Assembly (NCBI GenBank): GCA_032173965.1
Contig: CM063288.1
Location: forward strand, 25,762,001-25,826,000
Length of the DNA: 64,000 nucleotides
Origin: Sitta carolinensis
Lineage: Eukaryota; Chordata; Aves; Passeriformes; Sittidae
Direction: 5' to 3'
Below are positions 48,501-61,600 of this stretch, piece by piece. The stretch's first letter is position 1. The number at the start of each line of letters is the position of its first letter. Position numbers and translations under genes: made by a program. Below the pieces are notes generated by a model. The model did not search any database and was not told the DNA's origin. It saw only the letters and a list, made by a program, of their open reading frames with translations.

Positions 48501-51500
48501 CTCATCCCTATCACCTTTGAAAGGGCCAACTGAGACCTTGTCTGATTCTAATTTCCTAATTAGGGATATTAGGAATAACTTTGCCAAGCAAGGTCTCATA
48601 CTTGGGCAGAGCTGGTAGAAATAAAAGAGACGACTGAAGAGGATAAGTTTTGACAGGGAACAATTCTGAGTTCTAGGAATCTAATTTTGCTTACCAGAAT
48701 CTCTTCAGCAACAATTTTAGTTGCAGTCTGAGGGGAAGGGAGATGGAGAGGACAAGACAGGAACATTGTATAGAAGAGCAAAACACTGGGAAAAAAAGGA
48801 GGAGAAAGAAACAACCTAAAAGCTATATTAAACAGTAGGATCTAAGGGAAAACAGAAAAAATAAATGAGATTATTAACAAAGGAAACTGGCTGGCTCCAC
48901 TGAGCAAACATTGGTAAACAGAAAAATTAAATTCTGCAGGAGTCAAAAAAGGCATTAAACTGGTTGGGGAAAAAATAAACAAACCAAGAAAACCCCAATA
49001 ATCACATGCTCTCAGAAATAAGTAAAGTGGTTTTACTGACTTGAACACTCAACTGGACTAAAAAAGCTCTTTACTAAAGCCATAGCAAATGTATGCAAAT
49101 TGTTGAGAGCACAAATTATAGAAGAATGCACATTTAAGCATACTCTGCTGATGCTAATACTTATCTCTTGGTTCATTTAAAGCAAGTTTAAATGTCTGCA
49201 GCCACAGGCAACAGGAACATTCAGAGAAGAACCCCATGTGTCTTCGATTTCACCCATCCATACCTTCTGGACACTTAAAGAATCACCCCTTAAACCTCTC
49301 TAGCCATCCATCTGGGGTCTTCCTAATGGGGTGATGGCAAAAAACATTTTCCCCTAGCAAATGGAAAATAAAATCCAACAAAGGTTGCCTTTAAGACCTG
49401 CCCAAAACTGGTCCAAAGAACTTTTAATGTCCCTGGAACTGAGGCAGCTTTCCTAATGTGAAAGGGATTGGCACCACCATGGAGAGATACAGGGAAGCTG
49501 TAACCATGCACCACATGTCCCATGTGGAAATGGCAACAACAGTCACTTTGGGAAATTCTGTGAACAATTCCAGGGTCTGGTTCTGCACAAATCCCACTGG
49601 CACAAATGTGGACCAGCTCTGCCAATGTGGCAGTATTATAACTGAGACTCACAGCTTGAAATCAAACCTTGGCAGAGTACTGGCCCAGATCTGACATATA
49701 TCAGCCTCTCTGTTCTTGCTGATGCTTTGGCACAAGCTGGCTGAGGAAGAGTTGGTGCTACCCCTTCAGCTGGAGTTCGGACCCAATGCATTCCTTTCTG
49801 AGCACTGCCACTCTCAGCACATGCAAAGCCTTGGTACAAGAAAGCCACAGCTTGAGAAGAAAGGTTTCAACACACTTAAAATGCTAGAAAAACCAGGATC
49901 TTTTTCATCTGTGAAGTTCTTTTTAGCATGAGCTGAATGCTGTTGTGCTGTAGATGCTCTGAGGGAGGACGATAGACAGGGGAGGGTGCCATATCAGATG
50001 CCAGCTGTGCTCCTGACACAGGCCATTGCTCTCCCTGGGGTCCCAGCACAGGCTCATGGCACTGGTCTGCAGCTGGGAAGACCCTCTCCCTTCCCTGTCA
50101 CCAGAGCACCTTCTCTTCTGCTGCAATGGGCCATCACTTAAATCCAGCACAGTTACAATGGGGAAGCTGGAAGCGTTTGAAGTCCATGACACCCACCCAG
50201 CAAACATGGGCTTGCTGAATACAAGGGAGCTGTGAAAAGCACTGTTCAGTGTGACAGCATTTAGGGCTGTATCAGCTGCCAAGCCAGCATCAGCTGCCTG
50301 GCAGGCACCACAGTAGGGCCCCACAAACCAGATTTGCAGGAGTGCCCTGGGGCTGGCTGATTACAAGGGGGTTTTTCCACCAGAGTTGCACAGTACGGAG
50401 TAAACACTTTGAACAGGCAGGAACCTGGAGCTGGTGCACAAGCTGAGCAGAAACAATCAGAGCCAGACTGAGTTTACATTGCAGGGCTATCCTCCACACT
50501 ATGGAGATGCTGACCATCGCCAATGAGATGTGGGTGGTGAACAAGACTCGAGTCTCTTGGTCCTAAGGACATCTGTCAAGGGAGGCATTAGATGTAGACA
50601 CAGAACTTCTGTGTCACTGTTCCCCAACAGAAGCACAAGAATTCACCTGAATATCAAAGATACTTTGCTGTCAGGGACATTTCCAGCACAGTATTTGAAT
50701 TTTTTCCCTAGATTTAGTGATACCAAGACTCTTCACTCGCACCTTCCACAATTTATAAATTAGCAACAACAATAAAACAAGGCAGCCATTCCTGGGCTGA
50801 ACCTCATGCCGGCAAACATGACAATCACCTCTTAACCCCTTAAAACAAGCATCCTGTATCTCTGGTTCAGACTTGATAGCTGCAGAGCACCAGCCCCGTG
50901 CTTGGGGTATAGGCTCCAGGGGACACTGTGGAAGATGGCCCCTATTATTTCCTGCAGATGGGACAATTGCCTGTAACTATGGTGGGAGAGAGGTTGTCTT
51001 CACCACTGCAGGAAGCCAGCTCCCAAATTTAATGAAGGTTTCTCCTTCCAATTGCTTCACCCAATACCGGAGCAACATTTGCTCTTGTAACAAAATGTCA
51101 CTTGCTTTTCAAGTACAAACTAAATGAGCTTTCCTGAGAAAATAATTGCCAGCTATTAAAAAGCTACTGTTGGAGCTTGGGAGGACTATTAAAATTCAAA
51201 GAGAAATGTACCACATTCTTCCTGAATTGATACTTCAAACAAAACCTATTTTTGTTTTGAAATGTGGCACTAGAACAATGACCAGTTGCTTTTGTAAAGT
51301 TTCAGACTGAGCCATGTAATCATTTTCTAAGAGCAGCATTTCTGTGTTGTTCATGAAAATAGTGGGGGAAAAAAAACACAGGTCAGTCTCTGCCTTAGCC
51401 AGCAGAGGAGTCTCAATCCATCTCTCATCAAGTCCACCCTGGGGAATGAGTCATTCAGGACCAGAGTGGACACATCTGCTTCTGCCAGGGAGCCATCCCC

Positions 51501-53134
51501 AAGGGAAGAGCCCCCATTTTCCTAACTTCCACCTTCTTAGTCCTCATTACAACCTCAAATCTTACTGTTGCTGTTTTCTTAAAAGCAGATTTTAAATAAG
51601 TATTTTCTCCGTAAGAATCAATTCCTCCTCTTGCCATTTTGAGTGCTACATGAGATGGAGCACTTTGAAGGATCAGCTTTGTAATATCCACATGCGCAGC
51701 CAGAATTGCATCAGTAACAGTCCAGAACTGTCTTATCTCTTTTACCCCTAGAGTGTCCAACTACCTCAGGCCCATAACCTTAAGAATTCCCTAGAAAGGA
51801 CAAGCTTGGAGTAGCTTTTCTCGAACCATATTGCACTGAACTTACACTGCTGTACTCTCCTTTTGTTGACTTTAAGCATCTGTTCTTTTCTGTCATCACT
51901 CTGTCTTGATAAAGGTCTGGATGTGACACTTTCAGTGTACTCCCATCTCCCAGGAACACGAGGTATTAAAGCAGTTTCATCTTTGCCACAAAACCTTTGC
52001 AGCACATGTTGGCATGAAAGACTACACCATTCACTGACACTACTTACCCCTCGGCCTGAATTACAACCAGGTACTGTGAAATGCTGCCCTAATTACACTG
52101 TCTAGAATAGCTGGGCCACTGTTCATTAAAAGAGAACTCAAATTACTGAATCTCTCTCTCATCAACCTCTGCTGGTTGTTATTCCGATGACCAGGTCAGC
52201 ATTGAGACTGCTAATGAAACACAGAACCTGGGAGATGGCCTCGCCAAGGACACAACTGCTCCCCACAAGTCACAACCTCAAACACATTGGAGATGGAGAC
52301 AAGCAAAGCAAACACCACTGGAAGCAAAACCCTCATGTCAGAAAGCCAAGATGAAAGACTTCACAAAACAAACAGTGAGAGGGAGATGCAGCAGCCGTCT
52401 ACTTACTGCAAAGTGCCCAAGGGATAGTTCTGCCTAAAGAGAGGACATCCTTCAAGCTGCTGTGGAAAAGCCACTCTGGGAACTCAAGCCTGGCATTGGA
52501 AGGGCAGTGCCAGCCAAGGCAGTCCTGCTGCACAAGCAGCAGCTGTGTCCAAACAAGGTGGTGTCTATTCCCCGTGTCTGACCAATGTAAGTCACACCCA
52601 TGCCGTGGCCTGGCAAGCCTGCCCGAGAGCTGACCAGAGCCCCACAGCACCTTAGCAACCATCAATTCTCATCCACATGCTAATCATCAAAATAATGCCA
52701 AACTCCATCTTTACCAGTTTTGTTGATGAAGCAGGTATATATTTTTTAAATCTCAGAAAACATTACATATATGAGAAAATTCTATTCTATACCCCTTAAA
52801 TTATACTTCATCAAACTGGAAAACTGGATGAAGAGGATCTGGTCTGCAGACCAGTGATCCAGAGCTAGAAAGCACTATAATTAGAACCAGGACTGAGACT
52901 GAAGACCCAGGTTGTTTGCAAAACTAATTAGCTAATGTCATTAGAAAGCAACAGAGCAAGAGCTGACTCAGACTCTACAGCAATCTAAGCAAAGGACAGT
53001 TTAATAACTGTACTTATGATATGTTTTAAAAAAAAAGAAAAATCACTTCATGGAGTAGATTTCATCCTGGGCAATATCCATACATCTTGGACTTGGCAAA
53101 ATGGCTTGGAGAAGAGAGTTTCATCATAGTAAAC
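39600..53134. other. Intergenic sequence between the CpG island and the putative convergent 3' UTR
   Basis: No gene recognised. It holds a T12 run at about 40652-40663, an A/T-rich ATAA/AAT stretch at about 41822-41885, a short CA repeat at about 46389-46402, and a motif-rich segment at about 47205-47440. Reading frames are short and unlike known proteins on both strands. Confidence 0.55.
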
Positions 53135-53154
53135 ACAGCTACTTCACAGCAAGA

Positions 53155-53160
53155 TTTATT
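53155..53160 (-). terminator. INO80D: Candidate minus-strand polyadenylation signal
   Basis: TTTATT on the + strand reads AATAAA on the minus strand. About 20-40 bases further along the minus strand are GT-containing sequences (GCTGTGTTTACT). It coincides with the change from average sequence on the left to AT-rich, UTR-like sequence on the right. Other minus-strand AATAAA hexamers occur inside the region and could be alternative sites. Confidence 0.4.
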
Positions 53161-53200
53161 AATACATCCAAAAGAAAGAAAGAAAATCATTTTGTCACAC

Positions 53201-53208
53201 TATATACA
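53201..53208 (-). promoter_or_regulatory. Candidate Pumilio-binding element in the putative 3' UTR
   Basis: TATATACA on the + strand is UGUAUAUA in the minus-strand transcript, a match to the Pumilio recognition element UGUANAUA, lying about 45 bases before the candidate poly(A) signal. A second identical match is at 55009-55016. Meaningful only if the region is transcribed as proposed. Confidence 0.3.
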
Positions 53209-53361
53209 GATAATACATACAGTGTTTTATACACATATTACATCAGTTTTTACACAAGAAAAATATACATAAAAATGTAAACTTTTGTATACAAAAACCC
53301 TTAAACAAATTAAACAAGGACCAGATAACAAAAGGAGACCAATCTATTATCATTTAATTGA

Positions 53362-53376
53362 TTTTTTTTTTTTTTT
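53362..53376. repeat. Poly(T) tract (15 T)
   Basis: Homopolymer run inside the putative minus-strand 3' UTR, where it would be transcribed as poly(A). Simple sequence with no further signal. Confidence 0.85.
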
Positions 53377-54926
53377 AATGGTAATACAGTACATTCATTG
53401 AGAAGTATGAGGAACATGTGAGCCAACCTTTCCTATTTAAAGGGAAAGTACAAACACAAGCTTTCCTCCCCGCCCCTGGAATGCTGTCCGTGAGCCTCCA
53501 GCACTAGAAGCAGTGGTGCGAGTGCCATTGCTGCCAGGGACCCTGGAGGAAGGGGCCCTTCTTCTTGGGCACCTGCATGCACCACGCTCTCCCAAAGCGA
53601 CACATCCCCAGACCAAGCTGGGCTGTTTGTGCGTATTAGCCAGGCTTCCAGCTAATACCATGAGACGGCACGCGGCAGTGCCCGTTTGTATGTTCCCTTT
53701 AAGCAGTCATTAAGTGGATTAGCGTTGCTGGAGAAGTTGCTTATTTTTCCCAATGTATGGTATGCTGAACACATGTGTCAGGGATGAGAGGGAAGAAGGA
53801 AGGGGTGTAAGAGACTGCTAATCCTTGCTACCATGCAGTTACTTCAAAATCAGGTACGTTTGCAAGCTACAATTCACTGGTTCAAAATACACTGCCTCAC
53901 CTTTGCCTTCCCACTGCAACTTGTTTACATTTTAAACTCTAGTGACCAAACAAGACTTTGTTTGAGACTCTTTGTTACAAGGCTGTTTCTGATATCAAAG
54001 CATGATCAAGCTACCTTTAAAATGACACCAAACACAAACTTCTCGGAGACAGCCTTAGAAAGAGAGAGAATTCCCTCTAAGCACTTCAGATTGTCCATTT
54101 GCCACCTTCTTTTATTAGTCTAGGAAAAATATATTTACCCTTAATTGCAAAAAGGATATTGGTTGAGCTTCTGACATCTGTTTTGCTCCACTTGCAGATA
54201 AACATTTTCAGGAATTGGAGGGAAAAAACCCAAAAAAACCAACACAAATTTTAAAAGCTCAGGCATAAAATAAGAAGGGAATTATTTAACATGATGGTGA
54301 AAAAACAGCTGCAGAAACTTGAACTTGTTGGAAACAAACAGACGATAGATTCCAATGAAGGCTTCTCACATTAAATAAGTTAGACAGGTTACAGACATCT
54401 TCAATAAAAACATCCATCCTCCACAAAGTATGTTAAAATGAAACACAATAGTGATGCACTGGTATTTCTCCTAAAAAGGACAGAAGGACATGAAATCTCC
54501 TTAGTGATATCAGTACTATTGAATGTAGGATGTGAACAGTGATATACAAAAGTAATGAGGGAAAAAGAAAATCATGAACCATTAATTATAATTGGACAAA
54601 AAGGGGATGGGGCAGAATACAATTACTGTATGCCTCAGAAACACCTGAAGGAAATAAATACTTAGAAACTTGTGTTTCCATTTCTTTCACCTAAAAGATG
54701 GTGGGAATAAGGGCTTGTCTGCTTGCTTTTGGTTTTTTGTTTCCTTTTTTTTTTCTTTTCCTTTTTAAAATAACAACCCTTCTAGTAAAAATTCAAAAGG
54801 CAATTACAAATGGCTTTAGATAATTAAAAGTCTCCTTTTTAAAATAAAACTTTGATAACACATTTCTCCATTTCTTCTATATAATGCAGCTTCAGTGAAA
54901 ATAAGTAATAAGGGACAGCAATTTGC

Positions 54927-54941
54927 AAAAAAAAAAAAAAA
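54927..54941. repeat. Poly(A) tract (15 A)
   Basis: Homopolymer run inside the putative minus-strand 3' UTR; it would be transcribed as a U run. Confidence 0.85.
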
Positions 54942-57900
54942 TGTGGAAAAAACCCTGCCAACCAAGTTTTGTAACATATACATATGTATATGCAGGACAT
55001 CTACACTCTATATACATATTTAATATAGGTATGCATGAGTATATATCAGGAGATAACCAACAGGTACATTCTCCACAACCATAAACTGAAATAGCATAAT
55101 AGGCGTGTGCGTATCAATCTATATTATCCATACGCAGTACACAGACATACCCATACACACACCCCAACATATGTATCATAGAAGTCATGTATGACTGCAT
55201 GAAAGCTCAGATGGAACTATACACCAGTTACCTTTTTCTAACAGAAATGCAAGGAAGACAAAATTCCATGGCTGAATTGTGGCCAAGAAAAATTGTGTCA
55301 TAGCCATATTGAAAACATGGAATCCAGTATGGCTCGATGACAGAACTGGAGCAGCATTCTCCTCTGAAACTGAAGCCTAAGTTACACAGCACTTCAATGT
55401 GACTGAGCAGGTTGCTGACAGCTGCTTTCTGCTAAAAGGATATAAAAGCTCCATTTAGCCAGAAAACAGAAAATAAAACACTTAAGCCCATAATTTACTT
55501 GCATAAGCAAGATCACCCAATATATAATTACATGCAAAGTGCTAGCATGTTAATGGTCAACTCCACACTCCGTTATAAAATCTGTTTGATGGTAAAGTGT
55601 AACAAACTGTGTTTCTTTTGATATGTTTGATGACAAACCCATTGCTCAGAACAGAGAACAGGACTGCCTTCTGCTTACTGCCTGTGTTACGGGAAACACA
55701 AATCAAACTTCTTTTTTCTCCCTGGGATTGAAATTGGAAGGTAGTATTTGGTGGGTGCAGTTTTCTCATTTTGACCACTTATATATAATGCTGGGTTAAC
55801 CTTTTAATATGCTAGAAAGCTTTGCATCAGTTCCATGAAAAGTTCGTTTTTGTCTGCAAATCAATCACAGTCCTACTGAATCACAATTGAAGCTGGGTAA
55901 GTTTGCATAAGTTCAAGCAGGTGCTCAGGGCCCAATTCAGCTCCCACTCCAGTCACCAAGAGAATTTCCCCCATGCATAAGCAGAGCTGGATTGGGCCAT
56001 TAAAGCTGGTTGCTGCTAGCAAGAGAAACTGCAGAGATGCAGGGACAAGGAGGAGCTGGAATGGAGGCAATGGAGCAGAGAAGCAGAAGAAGTTCGCATT
56101 TTGCAAGAGGCCTCAATGAGACTAAATATAAAACAAAAGCAGAGACACAGCAAGGAAACTCCACTGTAAGGGCTGAGGTAACACAAACAAATGGTGGCCA
56201 AGCTCAGATCAGTCTCTGAGTCATGCAGACCCCTCAGAAGAATTTAAAACAACTTGTCTGGCACAAGTGCTTACCTGTTACACATATGTTACATGGAGAG
56301 TCCCTCTGTTTAGCTCACACACTCACTCATGTTACAGCTAATGTACAGGTGTGTGATACAAGGTATATTCCATCTATCAATCTGTATGCATGTATAGAAA
56401 GATTTAGATTGATTGCATTCATACATATTTATTGTACATCAGGAGGGCGAGTCCACATTCAGCAAAATGCTACCGTTACCTCATATACAGATATATCTCT
56501 CTGTACAGGTATACACAAAAATGGGTCTATTCTCCTCCATACAGGCATAAAGATTTATGCTCCTAATTCCCATTACCACCAAATAAGCAGAAGAAAAGGC
56601 CTCTGACAACTTCTACCTCCCTACCCTTTCGCCTGTATGCATATGTGCCAGAAACAAATTGTGGGGAGAAGGAAAGGGGGAGGGATGCCTGGGGGAGCAT
56701 CAATATCATGATATGGAGGGGAATATAAAAAAAATTGTGAAATACTTCAAATTTCTGTTCAATACTAGAAGCTTTGTTTTTCTAAAAAGGTTTTTAAAGT
56801 CACCAGGATCATCATACTTAAAAGTGATACCATATGAATAAATAACAATTAGGTTACTTTCTCCAGCCTAAAAAGAACAGCATGAAGAGTAAGCCAATCT
56901 GCAAGAATGTTTATGACTTCTCACAATTTCAAGTGAGAGCTTCCATAAAGAAATTTTCCTTCTTCAATTATGAAAAAAAGGTAAGTGGTAACAATCAAAT
57001 TCAGAATTTCACAGCCTAAATGAAACTCCCTTGACTGAACGCGTATTTTGTTCTGCAATCCCACAACAGCAATTTTGGGGAAAAATTGATATACACAAAT
57101 ATGCTCAGAATAGGAAAAAAATCTACTTTGAAGATCCTTTTATGGCATGGAGACCACTGCACAAACAGTACCCCTTACAATGTAACTGGAAAACACAAAT
57201 ATGCTGATTGACAACATTTTCCAAGTCAGACCATATTAATTTGCAAAGATACAGCAATTCTCATGCCTCTCCATCCCACTGAATGCAAACCTTCCCATTC
57301 AGTTTGTCCTGAAAAACTCGTTTCTTCCATCACTCCTCCTTCCCCATCTGTTTTATTTAAAGGCTGTCTTTGGGAGCTTGGTATTTTCATGGCATTTTAA
57401 ACAGGGCTCAAAGCAACTCATTTGAAAAACACAGTAAAATTGATATGATATCAGAGTTAGCCTTATAACAGAAGATTATATAGTAGAGAGTTTCAGTTAT
57501 TTATACAACAGTGAGGACATAACAACCCCCTACTAAATAATCACATTTCTACAATACATTCCATCACCTCTTGACTACTTTTCTCTTTACAAAACTATGA
57601 CCTACATACAATATACACATTCGTATCGCACATACATCCCCCCCAATGCATATTTTTTGTGTGTATATATAATACATACATGCACACAAGCAGTCTAATT
57701 CTATTTATAAGTCACAGTGGGAATTCCTTTGTGAGGAAAGGAGGGGAAAATTCCTGAATAAGACACTGTAGATTCCTAATGTTCCAACTTTTCAAATTCC
57801 AACTCACAGAGCTAACTGGAAATAAATACATTAAAAAAAAAGAAAAGGTCTTACAAACTTGGTTCACAACTCCCAGCTACAGTAGTTGGATTTTTAAATT

Positions 57901-58555
57901 TGATCTATTTACCCTGTAACTAAATTTCTAATCATAGGTACAAACCACGGATAAATTATTGCAGAATGTAACACTCAAAATTTAAAAAGAGTTATAGGAA
58001 CAGTAATATAAGGGTTAAAAAGAGTTCTATACTTGTTGATACAGGATACCATTTTATTTTATTTATATATATATATTCTATATATAGATATAGATATCTG
58101 CAAGGTAGCAAAGAATAGCTGTACACCTTGACACGGCAAAGATCCAGTGTAAAAAGGTGCTTCACTAGTTTGTTTTTCCAAAAAAGCTTGTATATAATTT
58201 TATAGCTATTAAAAACACATATGCAACATAATTCATTACACTCAATACAGCTTTAGTATAAAACTTATAATTTATGAGGTGATGTTAATAGCATAAATTA
58301 ATATACCATTTCTCTTAAAATCTACAATAAGTATTCTGAAAGCTCATTGGGGAAGGGTATCTTTAAATAAAAAGTTTAAAGCTGAGCGTGATGAAAAAGA
58401 TTCTGTATGTTGAACTTGAGATGAGAGCCCCGAGAAGAGAGAGTCCGTAAGCCAGACACCGTTGACTATAAAACTGAACAAAGATTTCTCCTTCTTGCGC
58501 TCTCACTTAGGTGACGCTCTACCTTAAATTATTATTTACTTTTAAAACTATTTAC

Positions 58556-58562
58556 TTTTTTC

Positions 58563-58629
<67 letters not shown>
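58556..58629. repeat. Long T tract with three interspersed C residues
   Basis: Seventy-four bases that are all T except C at 58562, 58574 and 58598. On the minus strand this is a long A tract with occasional G; the Lys/Arg reading frame it creates on that strand is an artefact. Such tracts are prone to length error in assembly and variation between individuals. Confidence 0.9.
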
Positions 58630-58630
<1 letters not shown>

Positions 58631-61600
58631 TTAACTGCCCTTATTTCCACAAGGAATCCCTGAGACATACCCAAAACTGTACAGTGAAGGTCATCACTGT
58701 TCAGAGAAACTGGTTCAACCCCTTCTGGTAGGATGTAGCTATTTTGCATGAGAATCAAAATGTCCATCACTTCAGAATGAATCTATCTGCACCAGAACCA
58801 ACTACACTGTTTAAGAGGCAGGTTAGAGAGTCATTTCAGGGTAAATCAGTCCACTCCAAGGTAGAAGCCAAGCCATCGCAGTTAGCTACATCAGAGCAAT
58901 CTGCACCAAAGTTAAAGTTTTCCAGAGGATATCTGGGAACATTACCTATCCAGAGTTCATCTCCTGGGCACCAGCTGACAACAACAGAAAGCAGGTTAAA
59001 CATTAGCATTACTGGACCAAGGTCAACATGCCTATGTGGTCGACGCTCAGGTAACTCTGGACATCTCACTGTGTGTGTGTTTGGGGGACTAGCAAGAGGA
59101 AGAGGAGGAAGAAGGCATTTTTCTACAGCAAGTTAAGTACAGTTTTATGGTCGAAAGCCCAAGTTTGATCCTATTCACTTCCAGACCAAATTCTATGACC
59201 TAGAGTAGACTGAAAAGGTGCCAACACTTATTTCAAGGAGACAGACAAAGAAGGCCTTCTCCAGCTACTGCTGTCAACTTACAGCCATGCTCACTTTGTC
59301 CTTTCATGCTTCCACTACATTACTTCATGCCACACTAGCTAGAGAAGGAGCAGAGTAAAACTGGGGAAAGCAAAGAACTCAACAATCATAAGAAGTACCA
59401 GACAGCAAAGGGAAAATAGTCACTACTGTTTGTTTTTGTTTTTAAAGAGGCTGAAGACACAAGTGAGAAAATTGTTTTAAGATGCATCTTTTCTAATTCC
59501 TTCTCCTCCCCCGAACTTTTCTTTCCAACTAGACAATAGTGTTTTAGTCTAGTTTTAAAGACAAGACTGAAACTTTAACTTATCAGAACTAAAGCCTCTT
59601 ATGACCAGACCTTTCTGAAGTCCAAGTTTAAGTTTAGTGAACACAAATAGAGATTTTTGTCACCAACCCACCTTACTTTTGTTTGGGCTTGAGTGTATTA
59701 AGAAAGAGTAATTTAAATTTTAATTTGTGACTTTCTATAAATACACATCTCAAAAGAAGAGGAACTTCTGAGAAGGTAAATTCTTGCTAAAAATGCCTGC
59801 ACATTCACCACTAGCATGTGCACTCCCATGATCAATGTTGTACCCTTGGCATCTAGTTCATGACATATTAGCATGCTGTGAAACATCTCCTTACTCACTG
59901 ATCTGAGAAATACTTTGATCTATTGCACTGTCATTCTAACATCCAAATATATGTTATGAATTGAAGAAGTCTCTCCTCCTTTGCATTTTACAGTCAGATT
60001 CTCTCAGAACCACAGAAGACTTACCAGCTGGCATAACTAACATTGGAGAAGTGTCTGAGAATGGGAAAACAGAAGCAAGAATGATGAATAATGTAGAGTG
60101 GAAGGAAATAAAGGAGGTAAAAGAAGTAGCCCACAAATCCCCATCATTAAATGTTACCCAAAAGATCAGAAAGACCTTGTGATCAGAAGGTGAGAAAGAC
60201 CTAAAGATCTGGCCAGCACACTAGCCCCAAACTATTCCTTCAGTTACTATTTCTGCTACCACTGGACCTTGCAAGAGGTCTGCACAGGAGACTCCTTCAC
60301 ATGTAAAAATACTAAAGAAAAAATACTCCAGTTCCATCAGGGAAGCTGCCTGGACAGCCATACAAATGTCTCACTGTCAAAGATCACTGCAGGTAACTCT
60401 TGTATAAGTTTGTCAGCTGAAAGCACCTCCTGCCACAGTCCTGCAAGTTTTGAAAGGTTAACTGCAGGTAGCTGGCTCTTCTAGAAATTTTCCCTCCTCT
60501 CTACCCAAAGGCTCATACTGTTGGAGAATTTATGATCAGATTTAGCTCACTGCAGCACAAAGACAGGGAGAAATACCCTTGTAGGCCTGACAATGCCTAC
60601 AGGGATATGCAGCAGCAAGGAGGCTGCAGGAGCTCAGGGAGCGGCTGGAGCTCAGAAGCAGCTTAGTTAGCCACCAGGGCCAGCTTCTCAGGGAAGAAAA
60701 CTGCACACTGTTTATTGTACACCTTTTCAGGGCACTCTTGGCAAGCAGATTCAATCCCAGATTGTATTTAGATGTGGTTACAGCAAGACGAAGCTTCAAA
60801 CTGAATTTGGCTACTGGTTTGCAGATTCATCCCTAGGTCTTTTGCCTTAGCCATGCCCCTAAAGCCAGTGGCAGCTCACAACGGAATATCCTAATTTTTC
60901 AATACTCATCTTCCTTTTATTAAAAAAAAACCAAAACAAAACAAAACAAAAAAATCCAAACACTTCCCTTGGCTTCTCTTTGCTATTAGGTACAATTCCT
61001 CTTTGACAATTTCTTTTCTCTGATTTTTGCCTAGCAGGAGATAAGCTTCTCAGGGCTTTCAATGCTTTCTGAAGGAGAGAACTCTAAATCCCCATTTTCA
61101 GCTGGAAATCTAGCTGTTGCCATTTTCTCCACAGTGCCTGAGGCAGACCTGCAACTGTGCTACCTCGCAGCATTACCAATTTAAAGCCTTTATGCTCAGC
61201 CATAGAGAAAAGCATGCTACTAACGAGAAGGGATCTAAGCAAGAACCTGGAGGTACTGGAAGGCAGGAGTAGACAAAGGTCTTGTATCATAATTATGAAG
61301 CCAAAGAACAAATCAGCTTTGAGGTATCTAAGTGCATATGGTTCCCCTCAAAGCTGGTGTAAGGTGTTCCTACATGAAAGGAAACGTCAAAGCATGTCTT
61401 AAAGAATGCCTTATGCACCAGGAGAGAATGAAGCTATTCCTGATAAGCCTCTGTACACTGCCAAAATTCATCTTGTGTTAAGTACTTTTGTACAGATACT
61501 AATTGAGGTGCTATTATTGCCAAAACTATGTAAATTATATTCTATTCTAATTTTTTTTCATTCTTTAAAATTCCAATCTTATGTGAAGAAATTAACTTTT

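Noticed and set aside
50740..50880. Possible third CR1 copy (contains AATCACCTCTTAACC)
   Set aside because: Only one short block resembles the other two copies; the flanking blocks are absent, so a chance match is likely.
58552..58770. Lys/Arg-rich minus-strand frame
   Set aside because: Created by the T tract at 58556-58629; not a protein.
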